Positions 1-5,304 of a DNA stretch of 6,545 bases are shown piece by piece; within the stretch, counting starts at the first letter, position 1, and each line of letters starts with the position of its first letter. Below the pieces are notes generated by a model that saw only the letters and a list, made by a program, of their open reading frames with translations, ran no database searches and was not told the DNA's origin. The translations under genes were made by a program, and so were the position numbers. The stretch is from Actinomycetota bacterium (GTDB lineage: Bacteria; Actinomycetota; Thermoleophilia; Gaiellales; Gaiellaceae), in the NCBI GenBank assembly GCA_003136795.1, contig PLDP01000168.1, forward strand, positions 12,122 through 18,666, read 5' to 3'.

Positions 1-458
1 TCGAGCATCGCCAGGCACGACGCATGCGCCCGCGGCATCGCGACGCCGCTGCGCGCGAGGTCGAGCGCGGGCTCGACGAGCTCCGCCCACGGCAGCCGTC
101 CGTGTGCGCGCCACAACGCGTCGAGCCCGGCGGGGAGGCCGGGCACCGCGCACGACGACGCGCCGATCGCATAGTGGACGAGCTCGTCGCCGAACGGAAC
201 GTGCAGCGACTGCAGCGGCGCGCCCCCTTCGCCGGAGGGCACCGACACGAAGCAGTCGAGGTTGCGCGTCGTCGCGCTCGCCGCGTCGTGGTAGATCGCA
301 TGCGCGCCGCCGAGAAGGCCCGTCATCACGGTCTCGGCCACGCATGAGACGAACGCCGCCGCCACGGCCGCGTCGGCGGCGTTGCCACCGGCGGCGAGGA
401 TCCCGGCGCCGGCCGCTGCCGTCGCGGGATGGCCCGCAGCGACCGCCGGCACGATCAT
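1..458 (-). CDS. Gamma-glutamyltransferase-family protein, N-terminal part (runs off left edge)
   Basis: The reverse strand reads 152 open codons from ATG at 458 to the window edge, so only the N-terminal quarter or so of a usual GGT is present. Family signatures are clear: [10 protein letters not shown] (residues 8-17), [17 protein letters not shown] (20-36), LLGGAHAIY (48-56) and, near 107-145, the [11 protein letters not shown] and [17 protein letters not shown] blocks. GGTs are Ntn hydrolases that self-cleave and transfer or hydrolyse gamma-glutamyl groups; relatives include cephalosporin and glutaryl acylases. The autocatalytic Thr and the small subunit lie outside the window. No signal peptide is visible, because the conserved block begins at about residue 8, which suggests a cytoplasmic enzyme. 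The segment aligned to the LDFRE-x-AP motif reads LDCFVSVP, so the Arg that binds the glutamyl carboxylate is Phe70. The ATG overlaps the upstream hydrolase stop (ATGA), implying translational coupling. The family is sure; the substrate is unknown. Confidence 0.88.
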   Translation of the reverse strand, partial: MIVPAVAAGHPATAAAGAGILAAGGNAADAAVAAAFVSCVAETVMTGLLGGAHAIYHDAASATTRNLDCFVSVPSGEGGAPLQSLHVPFGDELVHYAIGASSCAVPGLPAGLDALWRAHGRLPWAELVEPALDLARSGVAMPRAHASCLAML

Positions 459-1597
459 GCGACGCGCATCGCCAGCCGGCTGCCGAATCGCCCGAAGCCT
501 GCGAGCGGGAAGTCGAAGCGGTCGCGGATGCGATCGCCCTCGGTGATCTCGAAGGTGCGCTCGCCGATCGGCCTCGCGGCGAACACACCGTCGTCGAAGG
601 TGGCGACGAGCTCGCCGCCCGCGACCGCGACCTCGTACCGGCCGTCGCTACACACATACGAGCCCGCGTACGACTCGAGCAGCCCGTCGGGCAGCTCGAC
701 CGTCTCCGGCACGCGCCGTCGGGCGCCGAGCACCTGCTCGAAGAACACGTCTTCGAGCTCGCGCAGCGCGTGCCGGCCGGTGCTGCTCGAGGTCAACCCC
801 ACGAACACCGCGTCGCGGTCGGGAACGATGAGGAGCGACGACTGGAAACCGCCGTACGACCCGCCGTGCCCCCAGACCTCGCTGGCCCCGACGCGCTCGC
901 CGAAGAGGCCGAGGCCGTAGACGCCGCCGACCGGCCTGCCGTGCGGCACGCGGAGGAGCGCCGACTCGGGCCGCGCCAGGTGCCAGACACCGAAGCGGAG
1001 CAGGTCGGGCACGTTCGAGACGAGCCCGCCCGAGGGGCGTCGGGCTCGCGGATACGTCCCCGCGCTCGCATCCCGGCCGCTGCCCTCGAGCTCCGGCTCG
1101 CCGAACGAGGTCGCCTCGAGCCCGGCCGGCCGGAGCACCCGGGCGGCCAGCGCGTCCTCGAACGTCTCGCCGGCGTGCTCCGCGGCCAGGTGGCCTGCGA
1201 GCCAGTAGCCGCTGTTCGCATACGACCAGGCCTGCTCGACGCCGAGGAACCGGCGCACGCCCGGCAACTCGGCCACCACCCCGGCGAGCGCGTCGTCGGC
1301 CGCCCCGAAGCGGGCCAAATCGCCGCATTCGCAGTCGTAGCCGCTCGTGTGGGAGAGGAGATGGCGGATCCGGACGTCGTCCGGCCAGATCCCGGTCGTG
1401 GCCTCGAGCTCGAGCAGCCCGAGGACGAGCGTGGCGGTGAGCGGCTTCGTGATCGAGGCCACCCGAAAGACCGTGTCAGGCTCGCAGCCGACGGCCCCCG
1501 TTCGAACGGCGCCGCCGACCGAGAGCCCGGCTGCCAGCGCAGGCACCTCCCAGGTGACCGCGGCTGCCTCGATCTGGCTCAAAAACGGCGCATTCAT
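455..1597 (-). CDS. Serine hydrolase of the beta-lactamase/penicillin-binding-protein fold (class C-like, S12)
   Basis: The 380-residue product carries the full serine beta-lactamase-fold set: SITK (Ser48 nucleophile, Lys51), LLSHTSG at 80-86, Y126-A-N128 as the second catalytic motif, and HGG at 244-246 in place of the KTG triad. This pattern is typical of the large family that includes esterases, D-aminopeptidases and DD-peptidases as well as class C enzymes, so true beta-lactamase activity cannot be assumed. Residues about 300-380 look like the small beta-rich C-terminal domain (DUF3471-like) often found in these hydrolases. There is no hydrophobic signal peptide, so it is probably cytoplasmic. 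ATG at 1597 puts SxxK at the usual distance from the N terminus. I see no good Shine-Dalgarno sequence before it, and a TAGGGT element 12 bases upstream would fit a very short leader. The stop overlaps the next gene's start, so the two are probably one operon. Confidence 0.92.
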   Translation of the reverse strand: MNAPFLSQIEAAAVTWEVPALAAGLSVGGAVRTGAVGCEPDTVFRVASITKPLTATLVLGLLELEATTGIWPDDVRIRHLLSHTSGYDCECGDLARFGAADDALAGVVAELPGVRRFLGVEQAWSYANSGYWLAGHLAAEHAGETFEDALAARVLRPAGLEATSFGEPELEGSGRDASAGTYPRARRPSGGLVSNVPDLLRFGVWHLARPESALLRVPHGRPVGGVYGLGLFGERVGASEVWGHGGSYGGFQSSLLIVPDRDAVFVGLTSSSTGRHALRELEDVFFEQVLGARRRVPETVELPDGLLESYAGSYVCSDGRYEVAVAGGELVATFDDGVFAARPIGERTFEITEGDRIRDRFDFPLAGFGRFGSRLAMRVA

Positions 1598-1636
1598 CGG
1601 GAATCCGCTACCCTACTGGCGGACCCGGCCCCGGCC

Positions 1637-1661
1637 GCTCGCGTCTTCCTTCGCGGCGAGC
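1637..1661 (+). promoter_or_regulatory. Possible stem-loop in the rpsO leader
   Basis: GCTCGC (1637-1642) pairs with GCGAGC (1656-1661) across a 13-base loop. A competing pairing, CGCG 1640-1643 with CGCG 1652-1655, is also possible. S15 controls its own mRNA through leader structures in several bacteria, and the position before the Shine-Dalgarno would fit. A 6-bp stem can arise by chance in GC-rich DNA, so this is weak. Confidence 0.25.
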
Positions 1662-1674
1662 TGAGACCAGGGCG

Positions 1675-1685
1675 TGAGTCACTCA
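1675..1685. promoter_or_regulatory. Small dyad TGAGT-C-ACTCA before the rpsO ribosome binding site
   Basis: Perfect 5-bp half-sites flank a single central base and end five bases before AGGAG. As RNA it cannot fold into a full hairpin because the loop would be one base, so if functional it would act as a DNA operator-like site. The half-sites are short and chance is a fair explanation. Confidence 0.2.
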
Positions 1686-1699
1686 TCGAGAGGAGAAGC

Positions 1700-1969
1700 A
1701 TGCCCCTCACCAAGGAAGAGAAGCTGGAGCACGTTCAGAAGTTCGGCAAGCACGAGACGGACACCGGTTCGCCGGAGGTCCAGATCGCAATGCTGACGCA
1801 GCGCATCAACGAACTGACCGAGCACCTCCGCACGCACAAGCACGATCACTACTCGCGTCGCGGACTGCTCAAGCTCGTCGGTCGCCGCCGCCGGTTCCTG
1901 AACTACCTGCAGCGCAAGAACCTCGAGGGCTATCGCGCCCTCATCAAGGAGCTAGGGCTCCGGCGCTAG
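1700..1969 (+). CDS. rpsO: 30S ribosomal protein S15
   Basis: The product is 89 residues, the standard length of bacterial S15. It contains the diagnostic [19 protein letters not shown] segment (residues 15-33), [18 protein letters not shown] (40-57) with the conserved His and Arg residues that contact 16S rRNA, and the C-terminal [10 protein letters not shown]...Y..LI..LGLR helix region. S15 binds the central domain of 16S rRNA early in 30S assembly and forms a bridge to the 50S subunit. The ATG at 1700 is preceded by AGGAG (1691-1695), four bases away, and the family N terminus MPLTKEEK begins exactly there. The frame stays open far upstream, but only because it runs antisense to the hydrolase. 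pnp follows after a 98-base spacer holding a long hairpin, the arrangement seen widely in bacteria. Confidence 0.98.
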   Translation: MPLTKEEKLEHVQKFGKHETDTGSPEVQIAMLTQRINELTEHLRTHKHDHYSRRGLLKLVGRRRRFLNYLQRKNLEGYRALIKELGLRR

Positions 1970-1979
1970 CTCAAGTCAC

Positions 1980-2038
1980 GGAGGGTGGAGTTTGGGTGAA
2001 CGCTCCCGGAGGAGCGTTCACCCAAACTTCCACCCTTC
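1980..2038 (+). promoter_or_regulatory. Long rpsO-pnp intergenic stem-loop, candidate RNase III / pnp control element
   Basis: The left arm 1983-2006 (24 bases) is the exact reverse complement of the right arm 2011-2035 except for one extra T in the right arm, around 2029-2030. The loop is CGGA (2007-2010). The stem can extend by an A-U, a G-U and a G-C pair to 1980 and 2038. No run of T follows, so it is a poor intrinsic terminator by the usual rule. In E. coli and Streptomyces a double-stranded structure between rpsO and pnp is cut by RNase III, and in E. coli PNPase then represses its own mRNA; the position and form match that case. It begins 10 bases after the rpsO stop and ends 29 bases before the pnp ATG. 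Structure is certain; function is inferred. Confidence 0.85.
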
Positions 2039-2050
2039 ACATTGCACAGT

Positions 2051-2063
2051 GGAGGAATAGGAG
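2051..2063 (+). promoter_or_regulatory. pnp ribosome binding site (tandem purine-rich motif)
   Basis: GGAGG at 2051-2055 is followed by AGGAG at 2059-2063, four bases before ATG 2068. The second copy has the same core and spacing as the rpsO site (AGGAG plus four bases). It decides the start against the in-frame GTG at 1996. Confidence 0.8.
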
Positions 2064-2067
2064 AAAC

Positions 2068-4575
2068 ATGACCATTGTTGAAGCTGAGCACCCCGCTGGG
2101 GTGCCGGTTTCCGTGTCCGTCGACATCGGCGGCAAGGAAATTTCGTTCGAGACAGGGAAAATCGCCAAGCAGGCGGACGGCGCAGTGCTCGTCCGCAGCG
2201 GCGACACCGTCGTCCTCGGCACGGCGCAGGGCCGGACGGAGGCCCGCGAAGGCGCGGACTTCTTCCCGCTGACCGTCGACATCGAGGAGCGCATGTACGC
2301 CGCAGGGAAGATTCCCGGCGGGTTCTTCAAGCGGGAAGGCCGCCCCACGGAGCGGGCCATCCTGACTGCGCGCATGACCGACCGCCCCGTCCGGCCGCTC
2401 TGGCCGAAGGGCTACCGCAACGAGACGCAGTGCGTGGCCACGGTCTTCTCGGCCGACCTGCTGACGGCGCACGACATCCTGTGCATCAACGCGGTCTCGG
2501 CCGCGCTGACCGTTTCGCCGCTGCCGTTCCTCGGCCCGATCGGGGCCGTGCGGATGGGCATCGTCGAGGGCAACCTGGTCGTCAACCCGACGCTCCAGGA
2601 GATCGCGGAGTCCGATCTCGACCTGATCGTCGTCGGCACGAAGGACGGCCTGACCATGGTCGAGGCGGGCGCGAACCAGGTGCACGAGGACAAGCTCCTC
2701 GAGGCGCTGGAGATCGCACACCGCGAGATCGTCAAGCTCTGCGACGCCCAGCTCGAGCTGCGCGCCAAGAAGGGCAAGACGAAGTGGCTCGACCCGGCCG
2801 TCACGGAGCGGCTCGAGGCTGCCTACGGGCACTCGATCTGGGAGCGCATCCAGCAGCAGGGCCTCCGCGAGGCCGCTGCGATCGTCGAGGAGATCGTCGA
2901 GAAGGAAGTCGGCGCACCGTCGCTCGACGCCGACGAGGCGACGGTCTTCGGCGAGCTCCAGGTTCGCATGTCGCTGGCGCAGATCCTCGAGAAGCAGCGC
3001 GCAGTCGCTGTCGAGACGGTTGTCCGCGAGAAGTTCGAGAACGAGCTGCGCGGTCTGACCGACGCGGAGCAGGACTCGAAGGAGCTCAAGTCGGCCAAGC
3101 GCAACCTGCTCTTCGAGCACATCCTCGAGAGCGTCGAGCTGCCGTTCCCGGTCGGCCCGGCCACCGTCGACGGCGAGCCCGTCGTCAAGGACTCGCTCAC
3201 GAAGAGCTACGTCAAGAAGGGCTGCGAGTCGATCTACAAGAGCCTCGTCCGCCAGAAGATCGCGATCGACAAGCGTCGTCCCGACGGCCGGACTGCAACG
3301 CAGATCCGCCCGATCGAGATCGAGGTCGGCGTGATGCCCCGCACCCACGGGTCGGGCCTCTTCACGCGCGGCCAGACGCAGATCATGTCGCTGCTCACGC
3401 TCGGCACGGCGAAGGAGGGGCAGCGCATCGACGACCTCTCCCTCGAGCGTGACCGGCGCTTCATGCACCACTACAACTTCCCGCCCTACTCGGTGGGCGA
3501 GACGGGTCGCATGGGCTCGCCCAAGCGGCGCGACATCGGCCACGGTGCGCTTGCACAGCGCGCACTCGAGGCCGTGCTCCCGACCAAGGAGGACTTCCCG
3601 TACACGATCCGCATCGTCTCCGAGACGCTCGAGTCGAACGGCTCGTCGTCGATGGGCTCGGTCTGCGGCTCGACCCTCGCGCTGATGGACGCCGGCGTGC
3701 CGATCACGGCTCCCGTCTCCGGCATCGCGATGGGCCTCGTCAAGGAAGGCGACGAGTACGAGATCCTCACCGACATCCAGGGTGCGGAGGACCACCTGGG
3801 CGACATGGACTTCAAGGTCGCCGGCACGCAGGAGGGCATCACCGCCCTGCAGATGGACATCAAGATCACCGGCGTCAGCCGCGAGATCATGCAGCAGGCC
3901 CTCGCCCAGGCGAAGGACGCCCGCATCGCGATCCTCGCGAAGATGAGCGAGGCGATCTCCGCACCGCGCGAGGCGCTTGCCGAGCACGCACCGCGGATCT
4001 CGACCATCCAGATCAACCCCGAGTTCATCGGCATGGTGATCGGCAAGGGCGGCGAGACGATCCGCTCGCTCGAGTCCGAGTACGAAGTGCAGATCGACAT
4101 CGAGGAGGACGGCACAATCCTCGTGTACGCCACCGAGGGCACCAAGGGCGATGCTGCGATCGAAGCGATTCGCAACCTCACCAAGGAGCCCGAGGTCGGC
4201 GACACCTACACGGGCCGCGTCGTCAAGACGACCGACTTCGGCGCGTTCGTCGAGCTGAAGAAGGGCACCGACGGCCTGCTCCACGTCTCGAACGTGGGCC
4301 CCGGCCGGGTGAATCACATCGAGGACGTCATCGCACGCGGCGACATCCTCGACGTGGTCGTCCAGGAGGTCGACAAGGCACGCGGCCGCATCGGCCTCAA
4401 GCTCGTGCAGAAGCACGAGGGCGAGACGATGGTCAGCCCCGAGGAGCTCATCGAGCGGGCGAAGGACGCGCCGCCCCGTGAGCCTCGCGAGGATCGCGGC
4501 CCGCGCCGCGACGGCCCGCGCGGCGGCGGTCGTGGCGGTCCCCGCCGCGAGCGCGAAGGGTCGCGCAGCGAGTAA
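2068..4575 (+). CDS. pnp: Polyribonucleotide nucleotidyltransferase (PNPase)
   Basis: PNPase degrades RNA 3'-to-5' with phosphate, releasing nucleoside diphosphates, and can add tails in reverse; it works as a trimer in the cytoplasm. The 835-residue product shows RNase PH domain 1 (about 15-145, FFKREGRPTE at 86-95), a helical linker (about 216-400), RNase PH domain 2 (about 404-610), KH (about 646-704, GKGG at 659-662), S1 (about 707-780) and a 55-residue Arg/Gly-rich tail with RGG-type motifs. Catalytic residues are intact: ESNGSSSMGS with Ser526-528 for phosphate, and EDHLGDMDFK with Asp575, Asp581 and Lys583, equivalent to E. coli D486, D492 and K494. The linker is about 80 residues longer than in E. 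coli. I chose ATG 2068 because AGGAG (2059-2063) precedes it; a GTG at 1996 in the same frame lies inside the hairpin. The gene is probably co-transcribed with rpsO and the following GNAT gene. Confidence 0.98.
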   Translation: MTIVEAEHPAGVPVSVSVDIGGKEISFETGKIAKQADGAVLVRSGDTVVLGTAQGRTEAREGADFFPLTVDIEERMYAAGKIPGGFFKREGRPTERAILTARMTDRPVRPLWPKGYRNETQCVATVFSADLLTAHDILCINAVSAALTVSPLPFLGPIGAVRMGIVEGNLVVNPTLQEIAESDLDLIVVGTKDGLTMVEAGANQVHEDKLLEALEIAHREIVKLCDAQLELRAKKGKTKWLDPAVTERLEAAYGHSIWERIQQQGLREAAAIVEEIVEKEVGAPSLDADEATVFGELQVRMSLAQILEKQRAVAVETVVREKFENELRGLTDAEQDSKELKSAKRNLLFEHILESVELPFPVGPATVDGEPVVKDSLTKSYVKKGCESIYKSLVRQKIAIDKRRPDGRTATQIRPIEIEVGVMPRTHGSGLFTRGQTQIMSLLTLGTAKEGQRIDDLSLERDRRFMHHYNFPPYSVGETGRMGSPKRRDIGHGALAQRALEAVLPTKEDFPYTIRIVSETLESNGSSSMGSVCGSTLALMDAGVPITAPVSGIAMGLVKEGDEYEILTDIQGAEDHLGDMDFKVAGTQEGITALQMDIKITGVSREIMQQALAQAKDARIAILAKMSEAISAPREALAEHAPRISTIQINPEFIGMVIGKGGETIRSLESEYEVQIDIEEDGTILVYATEGTKGDAAIEAIRNLTKEPEVGDTYTGRVVKTTDFGAFVELKKGTDGLLHVSNVGPGRVNHIEDVIARGDILDVVVQEVDKARGRIGLKLVQKHEGETMVSPEELIERAKDAPPREPREDRGPRRDGPRGGGRGGPRREREGSRSE

Positions 4576-4583
4576 GTAAGGTC

Positions 4584-4600
4584 GGCGGCATGAGGCCGCC
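4584..4600 (+). promoter_or_regulatory. GC-only hairpin with the GNAT start codon in its loop
   Basis: GGCGGC (4584-4589) pairs with GCCGCC (4595-4600), leaving ATGAG as a five-base loop in which the ATG (4590-4592) is the acetyltransferase start. The upstream pnp stop is at 4573-4575, so ribosomes finishing pnp would reach the edge of this structure. It could limit independent initiation and favour coupling with pnp. The pairing is seen; the role is inferred. Confidence 0.45.
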
Positions 4601-5150
4601 TGCCACGCTCACCGACGGCGTGGTCGTCCTCCGCGAATTGCGTGAGGACGACCGCGCCGTCGTTTTGTCGACGATGGGCGACGAGCTCGTGCACACGTGG
4701 CTGAACATGCCCGCCGAGCCGCGCGACGCCGACTTCGACTCGCTCATTCGCGCCGCGCGCGAGGGACGTGTAAGCGGCGACCGCATCGACTACACCGTCA
4801 CGGAGGCCGGAAGCGATGTGGCGCTCGGCGCGGTGATCGCCTCGAGGCGCGCCCGCGACAACTACGAGGTCGCTTACCTCGCCGGCGCCGCGGGACGTGG
4901 GAGGGGCTACATGACGCGCGCCGTGCGCCTGCTCTGCGAGTGGTTGTTCCAAGAGGGCGTCGGCCGGCTCGAGCTGCGCACGCATCCAGGTAACGAACCG
5001 TCGCAGCGGCTTGCGGAGCGGGCCGGCTTTCAGCGCGAAGGGCTCGAGCGCAAGTCGATCTGGCTGCACGGGCAACGGCAGGACGCAATCGTGTGGTCGC
5101 TGCTCCCGGACGACCCGCGCTACGCGCGCGAAGCTCCGAAAGGTGTCTGA
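4590..5150 (+). CDS. GNAT-family N-acetyltransferase, RimJ/RimL-like
   Basis: The 186-residue product has the layout of the RimJ/RimL-type GNAT fold: an N-terminal VVVLRELREDDRAVV strand-helix (11-25), a core strand near 76-84 (DVALGAVIA), the YEVAYLAG strand (92-99), the acetyl-CoA pyrophosphate-binding loop GRGRGYMTRAV (102-112), and the closing ELRTHPGNEPSQRLAERAGFQ block (128-148), where the Asn-x-x-Ser and AGF signatures sit. Members move an acetyl group from acetyl-CoA to a protein N terminus or small-molecule amine; the acceptor cannot be read here. ATG 4590 lies 14 bases after the pnp stop, with only a weak AAGG (4577-4580) upstream, so it probably depends on pnp translation. In the Streptomyces arrangement I recall, pnp is followed directly by the M16 peptidase, so this gene looks like an insertion into a conserved cluster. 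Its base composition matches its neighbours, so recent transfer is not evident. Confidence 0.9.
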   Translation: MRPPATLTDGVVVLRELREDDRAVVLSTMGDELVHTWLNMPAEPRDADFDSLIRAAREGRVSGDRIDYTVTEAGSDVALGAVIASRRARDNYEVAYLAGAAGRGRGYMTRAVRLLCEWLFQEGVGRLELRTHPGNEPSQRLAERAGFQREGLERKSIWLHGQRQDAIVWSLLPDDPRYAREAPKGV

Positions 5151-5170
5151 CACCTGAGGTGTCAGACACC
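5142..5170 (+). terminator. Perfect 13-bp inverted repeat over the GNAT stop codon; possible terminator or dispersed repeat
   Basis: GGTGTCTGACACC (5142-5154) and GGTGTCAGACACC (5158-5170) are exact reverse complements separated by TGA. The GNAT stop codon (5148-5150) lies within the left arm. As RNA this is a strong hairpin at the right place to end the rpsO-pnp-GNAT transcript, but no T-run follows. Each arm is itself nearly palindromic (GGTGT/ACACC around a CTG or CAG centre), which is unusual for a plain terminator and more like a dispersed palindromic repeat or a protein-binding site. The structure is certain; termination is inferred. Confidence 0.6.
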
Positions 5171-5292
5171 AGGCGCGCCCTCGCCGCATGCCGGGGCTCG
5201 AGGGATCGGTGGCCTGGGCCAGCGTCCCCTTCCGCCTGATTGTCCCCGTGGCAAGGGCAAGCTGTCGCGACGCTTTCGCTCGCCGGGCGCAC

Positions 5293-5298
5293 TACGCT
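5293..5298 (+). promoter_or_regulatory. Candidate -10 box for a leaderless M16 peptidase transcript
   Basis: TACGCT fits the actinobacterial TAnnnT -10 pattern and ends six bases before the GTG at 5305, the spacing expected if transcription starts at the start codon itself. There is no Shine-Dalgarno-like stretch before the GTG, which supports a leaderless mRNA. No clear -35 box is seen. The rest of the 154-base spacer (5151-5304) shows only the inverted repeat at its start. Confidence 0.4.
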
Positions 5299-5304
5299 AC
5301 GCGC

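Larger units (their letters stand above)
1598..1699. promoter_or_regulatory. Divergent intergenic region between the hydrolase and rpsO; candidate -10 boxes
   Basis: This is the only place where promoters for both the leftward hydrolase/GGT pair and rightward rpsO can lie upstream of both genes. A single short stretch gives -10-like TAnnnT hexamers on both strands: TACCCT at 1609-1614 (plus) and TAGGGT at 1615-1610 (minus). No convincing -35 box is seen for either. The minus hexamer would start transcription within a few bases of the hydrolase ATG; the plus one would give rpsO a leader of roughly 80 bases. The assignment rests on short matches and is tentative. Confidence 0.35.

Noticed and set aside
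455..1597. Calling the serine hydrolase an antibiotic-resistance beta-lactamase
   Set aside because: It has the fold motifs but HGG in place of KTG and no signal peptide; most such proteins are esterases or peptidases of other function.
104..1699. Long plus-strand open frame running into rpsO, which would make an S15 with a 500-residue Arg-rich extension
   Set aside because: It lies antisense to the GGT and hydrolase genes, has the Arg/Ala/Pro-rich composition of a shadow frame in GC-rich DNA, and the AGGAG plus family N terminus fix the rpsO start at 1700.
1980..2038. Hairpin as a standard intrinsic terminator of rpsO
   Set aside because: No T-run follows the stem and an essential downstream gene without an obvious promoter of its own follows; RNA processing or control fits better, though partial termination is not excluded.
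1996..2067. GTG at 1996 as the pnp start, adding 24 residues
   Set aside because: It lies inside the long hairpin with no ribosome binding site, and the added residues do not resemble PNPase; ATG 2068 has AGGAG at the right distance.
2430..3452. 340-codon plus-strand frame within pnp
   Set aside because: Arg/Ala/Gly-rich frame-shifted reading of pnp with no domain; the pnp frame itself is intact.
1966..4416. 816-codon minus-strand open frame opposite pnp
   Set aside because: Its Asp/Leu/Arg/Val-rich, low-information sequence mirrors the pnp codons and shows no family motifs; pnp is unmistakable on the other strand.
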